Assembly (NCBI GenBank): GCA_947500845.1
Contig: CANMTP010000003.1
Span: 1 to 64,000, forward strand
Source of the DNA: an uncultured Aquimarina sp.
GTDB lineage: Bacteria; Bacteroidota; Bacteroidia; Flavobacteriales; Flavobacteriaceae
DNA: 64,000 bases
Direction: 5' to 3'
How positions within the stretch are numbered: position 1 is the first letter of the stretch; every line of letters begins with the position of its first letter. The notes beneath the pieces are model-generated. The model searched no databases, was not told the origin of the DNA, and saw only the letters and a program-made list of their open reading frames with translations. The translations under genes and the position numbers were made by a program. Below, one piece after another: positions 26,654-35,866 of the stretch.

Positions 26654-28139
26654 ATCGTTGATGGTTATAATCTTTTTGGATTAACTCTGAAACTATTTTA
26701 CCAGACAACAAACATAAAGGAATTCCTCCGCCGGGGTGTACACTGCCTCCACAAAAATACAGGTTTTGTATTTTTCTCGAGAAATTAGGGTGTCTTAAGA
26801 ATGCCGCAAAACTATTATTGCTCGATGCACCGTATAAAGATCCCTGATAAGACTGCGTATTGTTTTCTATAGTTATAGGGTCAAGAATTTCTTCGGTTTC
26901 GATTAAACTTTTGATATCAGCTTGTAATATTCGAGATAATTTTTTAAGAATATTTTCTCTGCTTTTTTTAATAATATGAGCCCAATCCTGTCCTTGATTA
27001 CCTGGAACATTAATCATTACAAACCAATTTTCACAACCTTTGGGAGCGTCGTTTTCTTCATTTTTTGCTGTAATATTGATATAAACGGTAGGATCATCTG
27101 AAACATTTTTCTTATTAAATATATAATTAAACTCTCCCTTATAATCTTCAGAGAAGAAAATATTATGTAGATCAAGTTCAGAAAATTTTTTCTTTATTCC
27201 CCAATAAAAAATCAAAGCAGAACTAGATCTTGGTTGCTTAATTACTTTTCCAGGTGCTTTTTGATCTGCCAAAAGCTTTCGATAAGTTGGTACGATATCC
27301 ATATTTGAGATAATCATATCTGCAAGAATTTGTTCTCCATTTACCAAAACTCCTTCTGCCTTTTTATGCTTTACCAAAATCTGGTCTATCTTGGATTTAA
27401 AATGAAATGTGACTCCCAAATCAAGGGCTAGTTGATATAAACTCCTGGTTATACTATACATTCCGCCTTTAGGGAAAAAAGTACCATAATACTGTTCTAG
27501 ATGCGGGATCATAGACATGATCCCAGGAGTAAGATAGGGTGATGAACCATTATAAGTAGCGAATCTATTAAAAAATTGGACCATTTTAGGATCCTTGTAT
27601 TCTTTCTTATTTACTTGATCCAATGACTTATTAATATCTAAAGAATTAATTCTTATGATTGCCTTTATAGTATCCCAGGAAAGGTAAGTAGAAAGTTTGT
27701 GAAGAGATTTTTCTAAAAACAAAGAAGAGGTAAGATCATACTTTTGTTTACTTTTTTGAAAGTATTTTAAAATTTTTGATTCACTTACATCAAATACCTC
27801 TGAAGCCTTTTTTGCAAATTTATTTTGATCAGCACACGCTATAAATCTAGTCCCATCTTCGTAAAAATAGTTGCAAACATTTTCTTTTTTAACATATTGA
27901 AAATAATCATTACTGTTTTTTCCTGAAACTTCAAAAAGTTCTTCAACAAACTGTGGCATTGTAAATAACGAAGGCCCGCAATCAAATCGGTATCCATCTT
28001 TATGAATCTCTGTTAATTTCCCACCGGGAGAATCATTGATTTCATAAACATGAACATCTATTTTTTGATTTTGTAATCGTATAGCCGTGGCTATTCCGGC
28101 AATGCCGGATCCTACGATTATTGCTTTTTTTCTTTTCAT
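26640..28139 (-). CDS. Carotenoid desaturase of the CrtI/CrtD family, probably 1-hydroxycarotenoid 3,4-desaturase
   Basis: A 499-residue FAD-dependent carotenoid desaturase. The FAD motif GSGIAGIATAIRL (residues 10-22) is followed by GGKLTEIHKDGYRFDCGPS, and FCGGSVHPGGGIPLCLLSGK near the C-terminus is the CrtI-type bacterial phytoene dehydrogenase signature. Sequence alone leaves CrtI (phytoene desaturase) or CrtD (3,4-desaturase) open. Adjacency to cruF, whose product CrtD uses, and the FATYNGSSPYLTPG segment favour CrtD. A separate crtI/crtB pair is expected elsewhere in the genome. Confidence 0.8.
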   Translation of the reverse strand: MKRKKAIIVGSGIAGIATAIRLQNQKIDVHVYEINDSPGGKLTEIHKDGYRFDCGPSLFTMPQFVEELFEVSGKNSNDYFQYVKKENVCNYFYEDGTRFIACADQNKFAKKASEVFDVSESKILKYFQKSKQKYDLTSSLFLEKSLHKLSTYLSWDTIKAIIRINSLDINKSLDQVNKKEYKDPKMVQFFNRFATYNGSSPYLTPGIMSMIPHLEQYYGTFFPKGGMYSITRSLYQLALDLGVTFHFKSKIDQILVKHKKAEGVLVNGEQILADMIISNMDIVPTYRKLLADQKAPGKVIKQPRSSSALIFYWGIKKKFSELDLHNIFFSEDYKGEFNYIFNKKNVSDDPTVYINITAKNEENDAPKGCENWFVMINVPGNQGQDWAHIIKKSRENILKKLSRILQADIKSLIETEEILDPITIENNTQSYQGSLYGASSNNSFAAFLRHPNFSRKIQNLYFCGGSVHPGGGIPLCLLSGKIVSELIQKDYNHQRYEHK

Positions 28140-28238
28140 AGCGTTCTTAAAATGAACATGTCAAAAATCAACAATAAGATGATAAGGTGACTTATTCTGA
28201 TTCGTTTTTTGTATATCTTTAACTTCTGTTAAAGCATT

Positions 28239-28655
28239 ATGAAGTCATTCCTTTTAATATTTTTGTTTTTTTATCCATTAGTTTGGACTACAGCTCAGGA
28301 TTCAATACATGTCGAAACTCCTAAAATTATTACAACACTTAAAGTTGGACATTCGATAAACTTTGACTCTAAAAGTATGAAATTTATTGGCGTTATTGAA
28401 GATTCTAGATGCCCAACCGGAACCGATTGCATCTGGGCCGGAGAAGTAAAAGCTCTTATTGCTTTTTATGAAGATGGTGTCCTGTTTGAAAAAAAAGAAT
28501 TTGTTTTTGGAGTCGACGCCATTAACCCTAATAATAAAAAAGAGTTATTTGTTGCAGACCATAAAACGATTTATGCATGTAATATCCACCCGTATCCTTC
28601 TTTAGAAAATACTATAAAGCACTCAGATTATTCCTTAGAATTAATAGTTAAATAA
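28239..28655 (+). CDS. Small secreted protein of unknown function (SRCP-x-CIWAG family)
   Basis: A 138-residue protein with a signal peptide ending TTAQ. It contains DSRCPTGTDCIWAGEVKA, a pattern seen in many small uncharacterised exported proteins of Bacteroidota, with two cysteines likely to form a disulfide. The rest is predicted beta sandwich. A third Cys lies in YACNIHPYP. No function is known. It is divergent from the carotenoid operon and 26 bp upstream of the DMT transporter gene. Confidence 0.6.
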   Translation: MKSFLLIFLFFYPLVWTTAQDSIHVETPKIITTLKVGHSINFDSKSMKFIGVIEDSRCPTGTDCIWAGEVKALIAFYEDGVLFEKKEFVFGVDAINPNNKKELFVADHKTIYACNIHPYPSLENTIKHSDYSLELIVK

Positions 28656-28681
28656 TCTTTAGAATTCATTTCCTTTGCCAG

Positions 28682-29608
28682 ATGATTTCCAATAAGGTCA
28701 AAGCTCATTTAGCATTAGTAAGCGTAAATATGATTTACGGAGCAAATTATCTTGTTGCCAAAGGACTTATGCCTAATAAAATTGAAGCTTCTGCTCTGGT
28801 ATTTTTGCGCATAAGTGGTGCAGGGATGTTATTCTTACTACTTAAATTTTTTAATAAAGAAAAAGTAGACAAAAAAGACATTCCCAGATTAGCGCTATGT
28901 GGTTTTTTGGGAGTTGCTACCAATCAGTTTTTTTCTATGAATGGACTTAGTCTAACTTCTCCTGTAGATGCTGCGATTATTATTACGGCAATGCCAATTT
29001 TTACTGTGGTGATTAGCCGTTTTTTACTAAAAGAACCTTTTACCTTACAAAGAATATTGGGCATTTCTATTGGAGCAACAGGAGCCGCTTTATTGATTTA
29101 TTTAGGAAATTCTGGATTGGGAACGGGCTCGTTAAAAGGAAATATATTCGTTTGCATCAATGCCCTGGCTTTTGCCTTTTACCTGGTAATTGTAAAACCA
29201 CTAATGTCTAAATACAAACCTATAACGGTAATTATTTGGACCTTTTTATTTGGATTCATCTTTATGTTTCCCTTTTGTATAGAAAAATTGATCCATACTG
29301 ACTTTCGATCCTTTGCTTCCTCGAATTGGATTTCTTTATTTTATGTGATAGTCGGTCCTACTTTTATGGCATACTTATTAAATATGTTTGCCTTGCAGTA
29401 TGTAAAACCTACAGTTTCCAGTAGTTATATCTATGTGCAACCCGCAGTAGCTATGATTCTTGTAGCCCTGGTTTCTTATTTTGTAATTAACAGTCAGTAC
29501 GAAGGGGACATAACCATCACTAAACTTCTTTGCTGTATTTTAATCGTAATTGGGGTTTATCTAATTAGCAGTACTCCATTAAAGATGTTTAAAAGATCAA
29601 ACTATTAA
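28682..29608 (+). CDS. EamA-family DMT superfamily transporter
   Basis: A 308-residue inner-membrane protein with ten predicted transmembrane helices in two EamA repeats (about residues 8-140 and 153-300). The second repeat is marked by GNIFVCINALAFAFYLVIVKPL. These are drug/metabolite exporters or nucleotide-sugar-like carriers; the substrate cannot be read from sequence. Its stop overlaps the convergent small Feo-associated gene by 4 bp. Confidence 0.85.
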   Translation: MISNKVKAHLALVSVNMIYGANYLVAKGLMPNKIEASALVFLRISGAGMLFLLLKFFNKEKVDKKDIPRLALCGFLGVATNQFFSMNGLSLTSPVDAAIIITAMPIFTVVISRFLLKEPFTLQRILGISIGATGAALLIYLGNSGLGTGSLKGNIFVCINALAFAFYLVIVKPLMSKYKPITVIIWTFLFGFIFMFPFCIEKLIHTDFRSFASSNWISLFYVIVGPTFMAYLLNMFALQYVKPTVSSSYIYVQPAVAMILVALVSYFVINSQYEGDITITKLLCCILIVIGVYLISSTPLKMFKRSNY

Positions 29609-29754
29609 TGACATCCGCAATCAGTACTTCCACAGGAAGCAGATTTCTTTTCTGAAGAAGACAAAGCGGGTTTCCAGAAGAATTTTTTGACCAAAAATCC
29701 TACCGCCAAACCAAAAATGAGAAATACGAGTATGTTTTGAATTAAAATATTCAT
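29605..29754 (-). CDS. Small FeoB-associated Cys-rich membrane protein
   Basis: A 49-residue product from ATG 29754 to TAA 29605. One N-terminal transmembrane helix (ILVFLIFGLAVGFLV) is followed by KKFFWKPA and a Cys-rich tail (SCGSTDCGCH). This matches the small FeoB-associated Cys-rich proteins found at the end of feo operons in Bacteroidota. It lies 41 bp downstream of feoB on the same strand, so it is most likely the third gene of the feoAB operon. The cysteines and terminal His may bind Fe(II). Confidence 0.8.
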   Translation of the reverse strand: MNILIQNILVFLIFGLAVGFLVKKFFWKPALSSSEKKSASCGSTDCGCH

Positions 29755-29795
29755 AATTATCAAGTTGTTTAAAGATACTAAAACTATCGCTAATC

Positions 29796-31892
29796 TTATT
29801 TTAAAATTTGATAAACGACAAGAGCCACGCTATATGCCAAAGCACTCATAAAAACCAATTGGGCTATAGGCCATTTCCAACTATTCGTCTCTCGTTTCAC
29901 AATTGCCAATGTACTCATACACTGCATAGCAAACGCATAAAAAAGCAATAAAGAAATTCCGCTTGCAAAATTAAACAAGGGACCTCCCAGTACCGGATTT
30001 ACCTCTGCAGCCATCCTGTTTTTTATCGTTTCTTCTTCATCGCTCCCTACGCTATAAATGGTTGCCAACGTACCGACGAATACTTCTCTTGCAGCAAAAG
30101 AACTAATAATCCCTATTCCGATTTTCCAGTCATATCCTAAAGGAGCTACTACAGGTTCTATAGCTTTACCGGCATAACCAATAAAAGAATGCTCTAATTT
30201 ATACGAAGCTATCTTTTTATCCTGTTCCTCTTGGGAAAGGTTTCTATATTCTTTGGCTACGAACTCCTCGGCATTACTAAATTTTTCATTAGGCCCAAAA
30301 CTGGCTAATACCCATAAAATAATCGAAATGGCTAAAATAATTTTTCCTGCACCAAAGACAAAAGCTTTTGTTTTTTCAACTACATTGATTGCTACATTCT
30401 TTAACAATGGGACCTTATATCCTGGCATTTCGATTACAAAATATGTGGTGCTTTTAATTTTTAAAATCTTATTTAATAACCATGCAGATCCTACTGCCGT
30501 CGCAAAACCAAGAAAATATAAAAACATGAGCGTAAGACTCTGATAACTAAATATCCACCCTACCTTTTTATCAGGAATTACCAAAGCAATGATGATAAGA
30601 TATACAGGTAATCGTGCCGAACATGTTGTAAATGGAACCACCAAAATGGTAATTAATCGTTCTTTCCAGTTTTCGATATTACGAGTAGCCATTACTGCGG
30701 GTATGGCACATGCTGTACCAGAAACCAGGGGTACAACACTTTTACCGCTCAATCCAAATCGTCGCATCACTCTATCCATAAGAAAAACGACTCGACTCAT
30801 ATAACCGCTTTCCTCTAGAATAGAGATAAATAGAAACAAGAAGGCTATTTGAGGAATAAATATTACGATTCCACCTAATCCCGGGATAATGCCTTCGGTA
30901 ATCAAATCTACAAAAGGCCCGGCAGGTAACACCGATTTTGTCGCCTCGCTTAGCCATGCAAATGCTTCATCGATCAGGTCCATTGGGTACGAAGACCAGT
31001 CGTAAATTGCCTGAAAGATCAATAGAAGAATTCCGAAGAAAATAAAATACCCCCAGAATTTATGCGTAAGCACTCTATCGAGTCTGGCACGCATTCCAGT
31101 AGCCGCTTTTTCGTCGATTATAAGAGCTCTTTTGAGCACATTGTTGATAAATTGATATCGTTTTATGGTTTCTTTTTGCTGAAGTCTTTTTAACTCACTT
31201 TCTGACTTAATCTTGAAATCAGGAGTAATAGTAATATCTTGCTTAACAAATTTCCTGAAGTTTACATCTTGTGTAATGACTAACCATAGTTTGTATAAGG
31301 ACTGGTTTGGAAATGTTTTTTGCAATTTATCAAAATAATCTGGTGCAAACGACAATGCGTTAACGCATGGAGCTTTTGGCAGTGAGGTATATGATTCTAT
31401 CAAATTCTTAAGATCATCGATTCCTTCCCCTTTTCGAGCACTCACCAATGCTATTTTGGTGTTGAGCTCTTTTTCTAACAAAGGGATATCCAGAGTAATC
31501 CCTTTTCGATTCATGCGATCTGCCATATTGATCACCAAAATAGTTGGGATCTCCAAATCTTTGATTTGTGTAAATAGAAGGAGGTTTCTTTTCAGGTTCT
31601 CTACATCACTAACTACTACTGCAACATCAGGAAAATCTTTGTCCTTTTTATTGAGAAGCAGCTCAATCACCACATTCTCATCGAGAGAAGATGCATTAAG
31701 ACTATAGGTGCCTGGAAGATCAAGAATGTGTGCTTTTACGCCTCGCGATAATTTGCAAACGCCTTCTTTCTTTTCTACTGTAATTCCGGGATAATTCCCC
31801 ACCTGTTGATTAAGACCGGTAAGCAAGTTAAAAACCGATGTTTTTCCGGTATTGGGGTTTCCGATAAGTGAAACTTTAATTTGCTTAGCCAT
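29796..31892 (-). CDS. feoB: Ferrous iron transporter FeoB
   Basis: A 698-residue protein with an N-terminal G domain: G1 GNPNTGKTS at 11-19, G3 DLPG in LDLPGTYSLNAS, and G4 NMAD. A helical regulatory spacer and a multi-helix membrane domain with the Gate motifs follow (LVSGTACAIPAVMATR, FTTCSARLPVYLIII, SFAAREVFVGTLA). It imports Fe(II) across the inner membrane. FeoA is encoded 15 bp upstream and the Cys-rich partner downstream. Both Gate cysteines are present. Confidence 0.96.
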   Translation of the reverse strand: MAKQIKVSLIGNPNTGKTSVFNLLTGLNQQVGNYPGITVEKKEGVCKLSRGVKAHILDLPGTYSLNASSLDENVVIELLLNKKDKDFPDVAVVVSDVENLKRNLLLFTQIKDLEIPTILVINMADRMNRKGITLDIPLLEKELNTKIALVSARKGEGIDDLKNLIESYTSLPKAPCVNALSFAPDYFDKLQKTFPNQSLYKLWLVITQDVNFRKFVKQDITITPDFKIKSESELKRLQQKETIKRYQFINNVLKRALIIDEKAATGMRARLDRVLTHKFWGYFIFFGILLLIFQAIYDWSSYPMDLIDEAFAWLSEATKSVLPAGPFVDLITEGIIPGLGGIVIFIPQIAFLFLFISILEESGYMSRVVFLMDRVMRRFGLSGKSVVPLVSGTACAIPAVMATRNIENWKERLITILVVPFTTCSARLPVYLIIIALVIPDKKVGWIFSYQSLTLMFLYFLGFATAVGSAWLLNKILKIKSTTYFVIEMPGYKVPLLKNVAINVVEKTKAFVFGAGKIILAISIILWVLASFGPNEKFSNAEEFVAKEYRNLSQEEQDKKIASYKLEHSFIGYAGKAIEPVVAPLGYDWKIGIGIISSFAAREVFVGTLATIYSVGSDEEETIKNRMAAEVNPVLGGPLFNFASGISLLLFYAFAMQCMSTLAIVKRETNSWKWPIAQLVFMSALAYSVALVVYQILK

Positions 31893-31907
31893 AAGAAGTA
31901 CCTGCGA

Positions 31908-32135
31908 TTAAATAATTTGAACTTCTATTTGGGCTGCAATTTCTTTACGGATTGCAAGATGACTACCATTGATATTAAGATACATGGGGCATTTAAAGGG
32001 CGCCATTTGAAGCAATTCGACTTCATTTCCCGGCAAACAACCCATTTCGAGTAATTTAAGCGGAATGATATCTGAGGTAATTTCTTTTATCAACGCTCGT
32101 TGACCTCGTTTAAGATTAGCAATAGTAGTCTTCAA
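31908..32135 (-). CDS. feoA: Ferrous iron transport protein FeoA
   Basis: A 75-residue SH3-like protein with the family pattern LKRGQRALIKEI, LLEMGCLPGNEVELL and HLAIRKEIAAQIEV. FeoA binds FeoB on the cytoplasmic side and is needed for iron uptake. It is the first gene of the feoA-feoB-Cys-rich operon. No Fur box was identified with confidence in the roughly 105 bp upstream. Confidence 0.93.
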   Translation of the reverse strand: MKTTIANLKRGQRALIKEITSDIIPLKLLEMGCLPGNEVELLQMAPFKCPMYLNINGSHLAIRKEIAAQIEVQII

Positions 32136-32242
32136 AAATTTTATTTAGATTGATTTTAAACAAGGCAAAAGTAACGCAAAAAATTGTATTGAGAAAGCCA
32201 AAAACCCAAAATAGACCTAACAGTTCGTTAAAAAAGTGTGAT

Positions 32243-32914
32243 TTACTTCTCTTCTCTCTTTAATATAGCAATATCGGTTATCAATCGATCTATATCCTCT
32301 GGGTTGGTTCCATCATAAAATCCTCGTATACGTTTCTTTTTATCAACCAGTACAAAGTTTTCGGTATGAACCATGTCATAAGGCCCGCCATCTCCATCTG
32401 ATTTGGCTGCCAAATATGATTTTCTGGCAAGATCATAAATTTGCTTCTTATCCCCGGTAACCAAATTCCATTTTGCATCATTCACTCCTTTTGCCCGGGC
32501 ATATTTTTTTAATCTGGCGACACTATCTATTTTTGGAGTTACACTATGCGAGAGTAGTAGTACATCATTATCATCAATCAGACGTTCCTGAATTTCTTTC
32601 ATATGGTCTGTCATAATAGGGCAAATGGTCTGGCATGTAGTAAAGAAAAAGTCGGCCACATAAATTTTATCCTTATAATTTTCCTGGGTAACTATTTCTC
32701 CGTTTTGATTGATAAGATTAAAGTCAGAAATTTTGTGATATTTCCTAACATATTGTACCGTGCTATCCACCAGTTCGGCATTCACCATCTCAGGTTCGTA
32801 GACCGGTAACTTTCTGTCTGGTTTCAGGATTGAATAAATAATTGAGACAATGATTGCAGATAGTACGAGCAATACCACTGCAAAAAATTTATATTTCGCA
32901 AAAAACTGAAGCAT
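32243..32914 (-). CDS. SCO family protein (SCO1/SenC copper chaperone-like)
   Basis: A 223-residue membrane-anchored thioredoxin-fold protein with an N-terminal helix (about 10-29). The copper ligands of SCO proteins are present: Cys94 and Cys98 in TTCQTICP, and His183 in MVHTENF. SCO proteins deliver copper to the CuA site of cytochrome c oxidase or serve as thiol reductants. The gene is monocistronic, between feoA and rseP. Confidence 0.9.
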   Translation of the reverse strand: MLQFFAKYKFFAVVLLVLSAIIVSIIYSILKPDRKLPVYEPEMVNAELVDSTVQYVRKYHKISDFNLINQNGEIVTQENYKDKIYVADFFFTTCQTICPIMTDHMKEIQERLIDDNDVLLLSHSVTPKIDSVARLKKYARAKGVNDAKWNLVTGDKKQIYDLARKSYLAAKSDGDGGPYDMVHTENFVLVDKKKRIRGFYDGTNPEDIDRLITDIAILKREEK

Positions 32915-33069
32915 ATTTATTTTTCTGGCTGCAAAATTACGAGGATTTTACCTTTTATAATCTTTGTTTGCATTAAAATAATACTAAAACTTGTGATATA
33001 CAGCTATCGAGATTTTTATATACTCTCTTAAAAGGTTACTTTTGCGTGATTTAATTTTGAATAAGACCT

Positions 33070-34392
33070 ATGAGTCCATTTTTTGTAAAAGCAATACAGT
33101 TACTATTAAGTTTATCAATCCTGATCGTTTTACACGAGTTGGGACATTTCATACCTGCAAAATTGTTTAAAACAAGAGTAGAGAAGTTTTATCTCTTCTT
33201 TGATGTGAAATTTTCTCTCTTTAAGAAAAAAATCGGCGAAACCGTTTACGGTATCGGTTGGTTACCCCTTGGAGGTTATGTAAAAATCTCTGGAATGATC
33301 GATGAGAGTATGGATAAAGAGCAAATGGCAGGCCCGCCTCAGCCATGGGAATTTAGATCAAAACCAGCCTGGCAAAGACTTATCATCATGCTAGGAGGAG
33401 TTACCGTAAATATCATCCTAGGATTTTTAATCTACATGGCTATTATATATACCTGGGGAATCAGTTATGTAGGTGCTGAAGATATGCCAAACGGCTTTGC
33501 AGTAGAAGAATCCTTTAAAAAATATGGTTTTGAAGATGGAGACAGAATTATGGCGGTAAATGGTGAAGCGCTTGAAGATGTCACCGACATTAATCATTAT
33601 CTGTTTATGAGAGATGTAGAGACGATAAGTGTTCTACATCAAAATGGTCAAGAGGAAACCATCAACATCCCAGAGGATATTGGTACCACCATGTTTGAGT
33701 CTGGGGTCTTACGCCCTTTTTCTGCATTAATGCCTCCGGTACTGGATAGTATTATCAAAGGGTCACCCGCCGATAAATCCGGACTACAAGAGGGAGATAA
33801 GATTTTGTCTCTTAATGGTAAAGAAGTGAAGTATTGGAGTGACTTTAACAGATTAAAAGCTAAGGATACTACTAATGTAGCGATGAATGTTACCTACCTT
33901 AGAGATGATGTAGAAAATACCGTGCAGGTAACTCCTGATGAAGATGGCACTTTTGGTGTATATCCAAAAACAAATTTTACGGTACAGCATAAAAATTATT
34001 CTTTTCTCGAGAGTATATCCAAAGGTTTTGACTTTGGATACTGGACCTTGCATGATTATGTTGCTCAATTTAAATATGTATTTACTAAAAAAGGTGCCAG
34101 CCAGGTTGGTGGTTTTGGAGCTATCGGAAATCTTTTCCCAGATGCCTGGGACTGGAGAGCTTTTTGGGGGACTACCGCTTTTATCTCTATTATTCTGGCT
34201 TTTATGAACATATTACCTATACCTGCATTAGATGGAGGTCATGTGATGTTCTTGTTATATGAAATCATTGCTGGTAGAAAACCCAATGACAAGTTTATGG
34301 AGTATGCACAACTAGTTGGTTTTATTATTCTTATTGCTTTGTTACTATTTGCTAACGGAAATGATATTTATCGAGCGATCACAGGAAAGTAA
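33070..34392 (+). CDS. rseP: Site-2 intramembrane metalloprotease RseP
   Basis: A 440-residue M50 protease. The zinc site HELGH is at residues 22-26 in the first transmembrane helix, and the second ligand motif is NILPIPALDGGH near the C-terminus. Two PDZ domains lie between them, at about 120-205 and 225-310. RseP cleaves anti-sigma factors and signal-peptide remnants within the membrane. The Bacteroidota version, without extra helices, has this length. tRNA-Asn follows downstream. Confidence 0.93.
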   Translation: MSPFFVKAIQLLLSLSILIVLHELGHFIPAKLFKTRVEKFYLFFDVKFSLFKKKIGETVYGIGWLPLGGYVKISGMIDESMDKEQMAGPPQPWEFRSKPAWQRLIIMLGGVTVNIILGFLIYMAIIYTWGISYVGAEDMPNGFAVEESFKKYGFEDGDRIMAVNGEALEDVTDINHYLFMRDVETISVLHQNGQEETINIPEDIGTTMFESGVLRPFSALMPPVLDSIIKGSPADKSGLQEGDKILSLNGKEVKYWSDFNRLKAKDTTNVAMNVTYLRDDVENTVQVTPDEDGTFGVYPKTNFTVQHKNYSFLESISKGFDFGYWTLHDYVAQFKYVFTKKGASQVGGFGAIGNLFPDAWDWRAFWGTTAFISIILAFMNILPIPALDGGHVMFLLYEIIAGRKPNDKFMEYAQLVGFIILIALLLFANGNDIYRAITGK

Positions 34393-34412
34393 TAAAAATT
34401 AAAAAAATCTTT

Positions 34413-34440
34413 TTGAGATACAAAAAATAGTATATATTTG
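34413..34440 (+). promoter_or_regulatory. Bacteroidota-type promoter of tRNA-Asn
   Basis: TTG at 34413-34415 and TATATTTG at 34433-34440 are 17 bp apart, which matches the TTG-N17-20-TAnnTTTG consensus of the Bacteroidota primary sigma factor. A second TATATTTG lies at 34466-34473, twelve bases before the tRNA, and could be an alternative -7 box. Confidence 0.7.
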
Positions 34441-34484
34441 CACTCGCAAAAAGAGAAAAACGCTCTATATTTGCAAAACAATAG

Positions 34485-34558
34485 TCCTCCTTAGCTCAGT
34501 TGGTTAGAGCATTTGACTGTTAATCAAAGGGTCCTTGGTTCGAGCCCAAGAGGGGGAG
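34485..34558 (+). tRNA. tRNA-Asn (GTT)
   Basis: A 74-nt cloverleaf. The acceptor arm is TCCTCCT/AGGGGGA with discriminator G, the D arm is GCTC...GAGC, the anticodon stem is TTTGA/TCAAA with loop CTGTTAA (anticodon GTT at 34519-34521), and the T arm is CTTGG/CCAAG with loop TTCGAGC. CCA is not encoded. A terminator follows. Confidence 0.97.
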
Positions 34559-34570
34559 CTTAATAATTAG

Positions 34571-34603
34571 AGAGTTACGATCACAAATTGTAGCTCTTTT
34601 TTT
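34571..34603 (+). terminator. Terminator after tRNA-Asn
   Basis: AGAGTTAC pairs with GTAGCTCT (one G-U wobble) around an 11-base loop, and a run of T residues follows. It ends the short tRNA transcript. Confidence 0.65.
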
Positions 34604-34703
34604 ATATTTAGCACTTTTTGACATTTTTTGCTTGTATCTCTTGATATTAGACGAATTGAAAAGATCTGCTAATGGTTTTTAAGGAAATTTGTTATTCATA
34701 TTA

Positions 34704-34883
34704 CTATCCATTTCTTACCAGTAACCATTGTATAATACGATAATAAGTGGTTTTATCAAGGCCAAATTCCTGTATATAGCAATAATCAAATAGGGATACA
34801 CCATATTTTTTATAATCTTGCACCATTTCTTTATCCCCAACAAGCTCTAGGATATTATTTTTATCTCTATTTATAAAATTAGA
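34704..34883 (-). pseudogene. Possible degenerate coding remnant
   Basis: Within the 618-bp gap between tRNA-Asn and the LytTR regulator, one minus-strand frame reads without a stop for about 59 codons and has protein-like composition (for example NNILELVGDKEMVQ, then FDYCYIQEFGLDKTTYY) before TAG at 34704. An in-frame stop lies just upstream and there is no convincing start except an internal ATG giving 40 residues. It may be the 3' remnant of a lost gene next to a tRNA, a common integration site. The family is not recognised. The rest of the gap holds nothing I can identify. Confidence 0.3.
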
Positions 34884-35176
34884 AGCCTAGCTTATCTAAT
34901 ATCTTGTTTATTGATTTAAAAAAATTAGCTATCTGACCAATTCTTTTTGGCAAGAAACTCGGCTAGAACTTATATCTCTCGTTGGGTGGTTAGTCGTGGC
35001 TCGAACTTATATTTATCGTTAAGATTGTATGTCATCGATTTGGAAGAATTTGTTTATGCTGAATATCTAAATAATATGTGTTGAGTACAAATTTAAAAGA
35101 AGGAGTAAATTTTATTTGATTAAACAAAGAGTTTATTGAATTTTAGGTTTTTAATAGCTACATCAATACAATCTTC

Positions 35177-35866
35177 TTAGAAGAATTTTTTCATAAAATT
35201 ACTCTTATAAGCTCTACCCAAGGGAACTGTCTCATGATTTGTTAAATAAATCTGATTACCCGATACTTTCTCAATTTTTGAAGTATTGATAATATAGGAT
35301 TTATGTACCCTCATAAATTTCTTTGAAGCTAAAAGTTTCTCCCAGTAACGCAGTGTTTCAGAGGATAAGTGTTTTTTGTTTTGTAGGTGAATTTCTGTAT
35401 AATCAGCATCAGATACGATGTAGGCAATATTATTAATAACAATACGTACATGGTCATAACCCTCCTTAATATAAACTTCATTCATTTCTGTGGTTTCAAC
35501 ACTCTGGATTGAATTTTTTTGTTTGGTGTCGATCTTAGAAATAGCTTTAATAAACCGCTGAAATGAAAATGGTTTCAACAAATAGTCCACTACATCAAAT
35601 TCATAACTCTCCAAAGCATAATCCGGGAAAGCTGTTGTGAGGATAACCTGAGGTGGATTGGATAACGTTTTCAAAAAGTCGATACCTGATATCTTAGGTA
35701 AGTGAATGTCTAAAAAAATGACATCAACTTTAGTCGATTTCATCATTTCCATAGCTTCCAAGGCATTAGTAAATGTTCCTGCTAGTACTAGGGAACCTAT
35801 ATCTTCTACGTATTTTTTTAAGATACGCTGTGCCGGTAATTGGTCTTCTATGATAATACACTTCAT
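35177..35866 (-). CDS. LytTR-family response regulator
   Basis: A 229-residue regulator. The receiver domain (1-120) has phospho-acceptor Asp53 in VIFLDIHLPKISG and acidic EDQ at the start; the LytTR DNA-binding domain covers about 130-229 (YIVSDADYTEIHL, FMRVHKSYIINTSKIEKV). It overlaps the upstream kinase stop by 4 bp, the usual arrangement of translationally coupled pairs. The likely target is the divergent TonB-type receptor gene or its own operon. Confidence 0.93.
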   Translation of the reverse strand: MKCIIIEDQLPAQRILKKYVEDIGSLVLAGTFTNALEAMEMMKSTKVDVIFLDIHLPKISGIDFLKTLSNPPQVILTTAFPDYALESYEFDVVDYLLKPFSFQRFIKAISKIDTKQKNSIQSVETTEMNEVYIKEGYDHVRIVINNIAYIVSDADYTEIHLQNKKHLSSETLRYWEKLLASKKFMRVHKSYIINTSKIEKVSGNQIYLTNHETVPLGRAYKSNFMKKFF

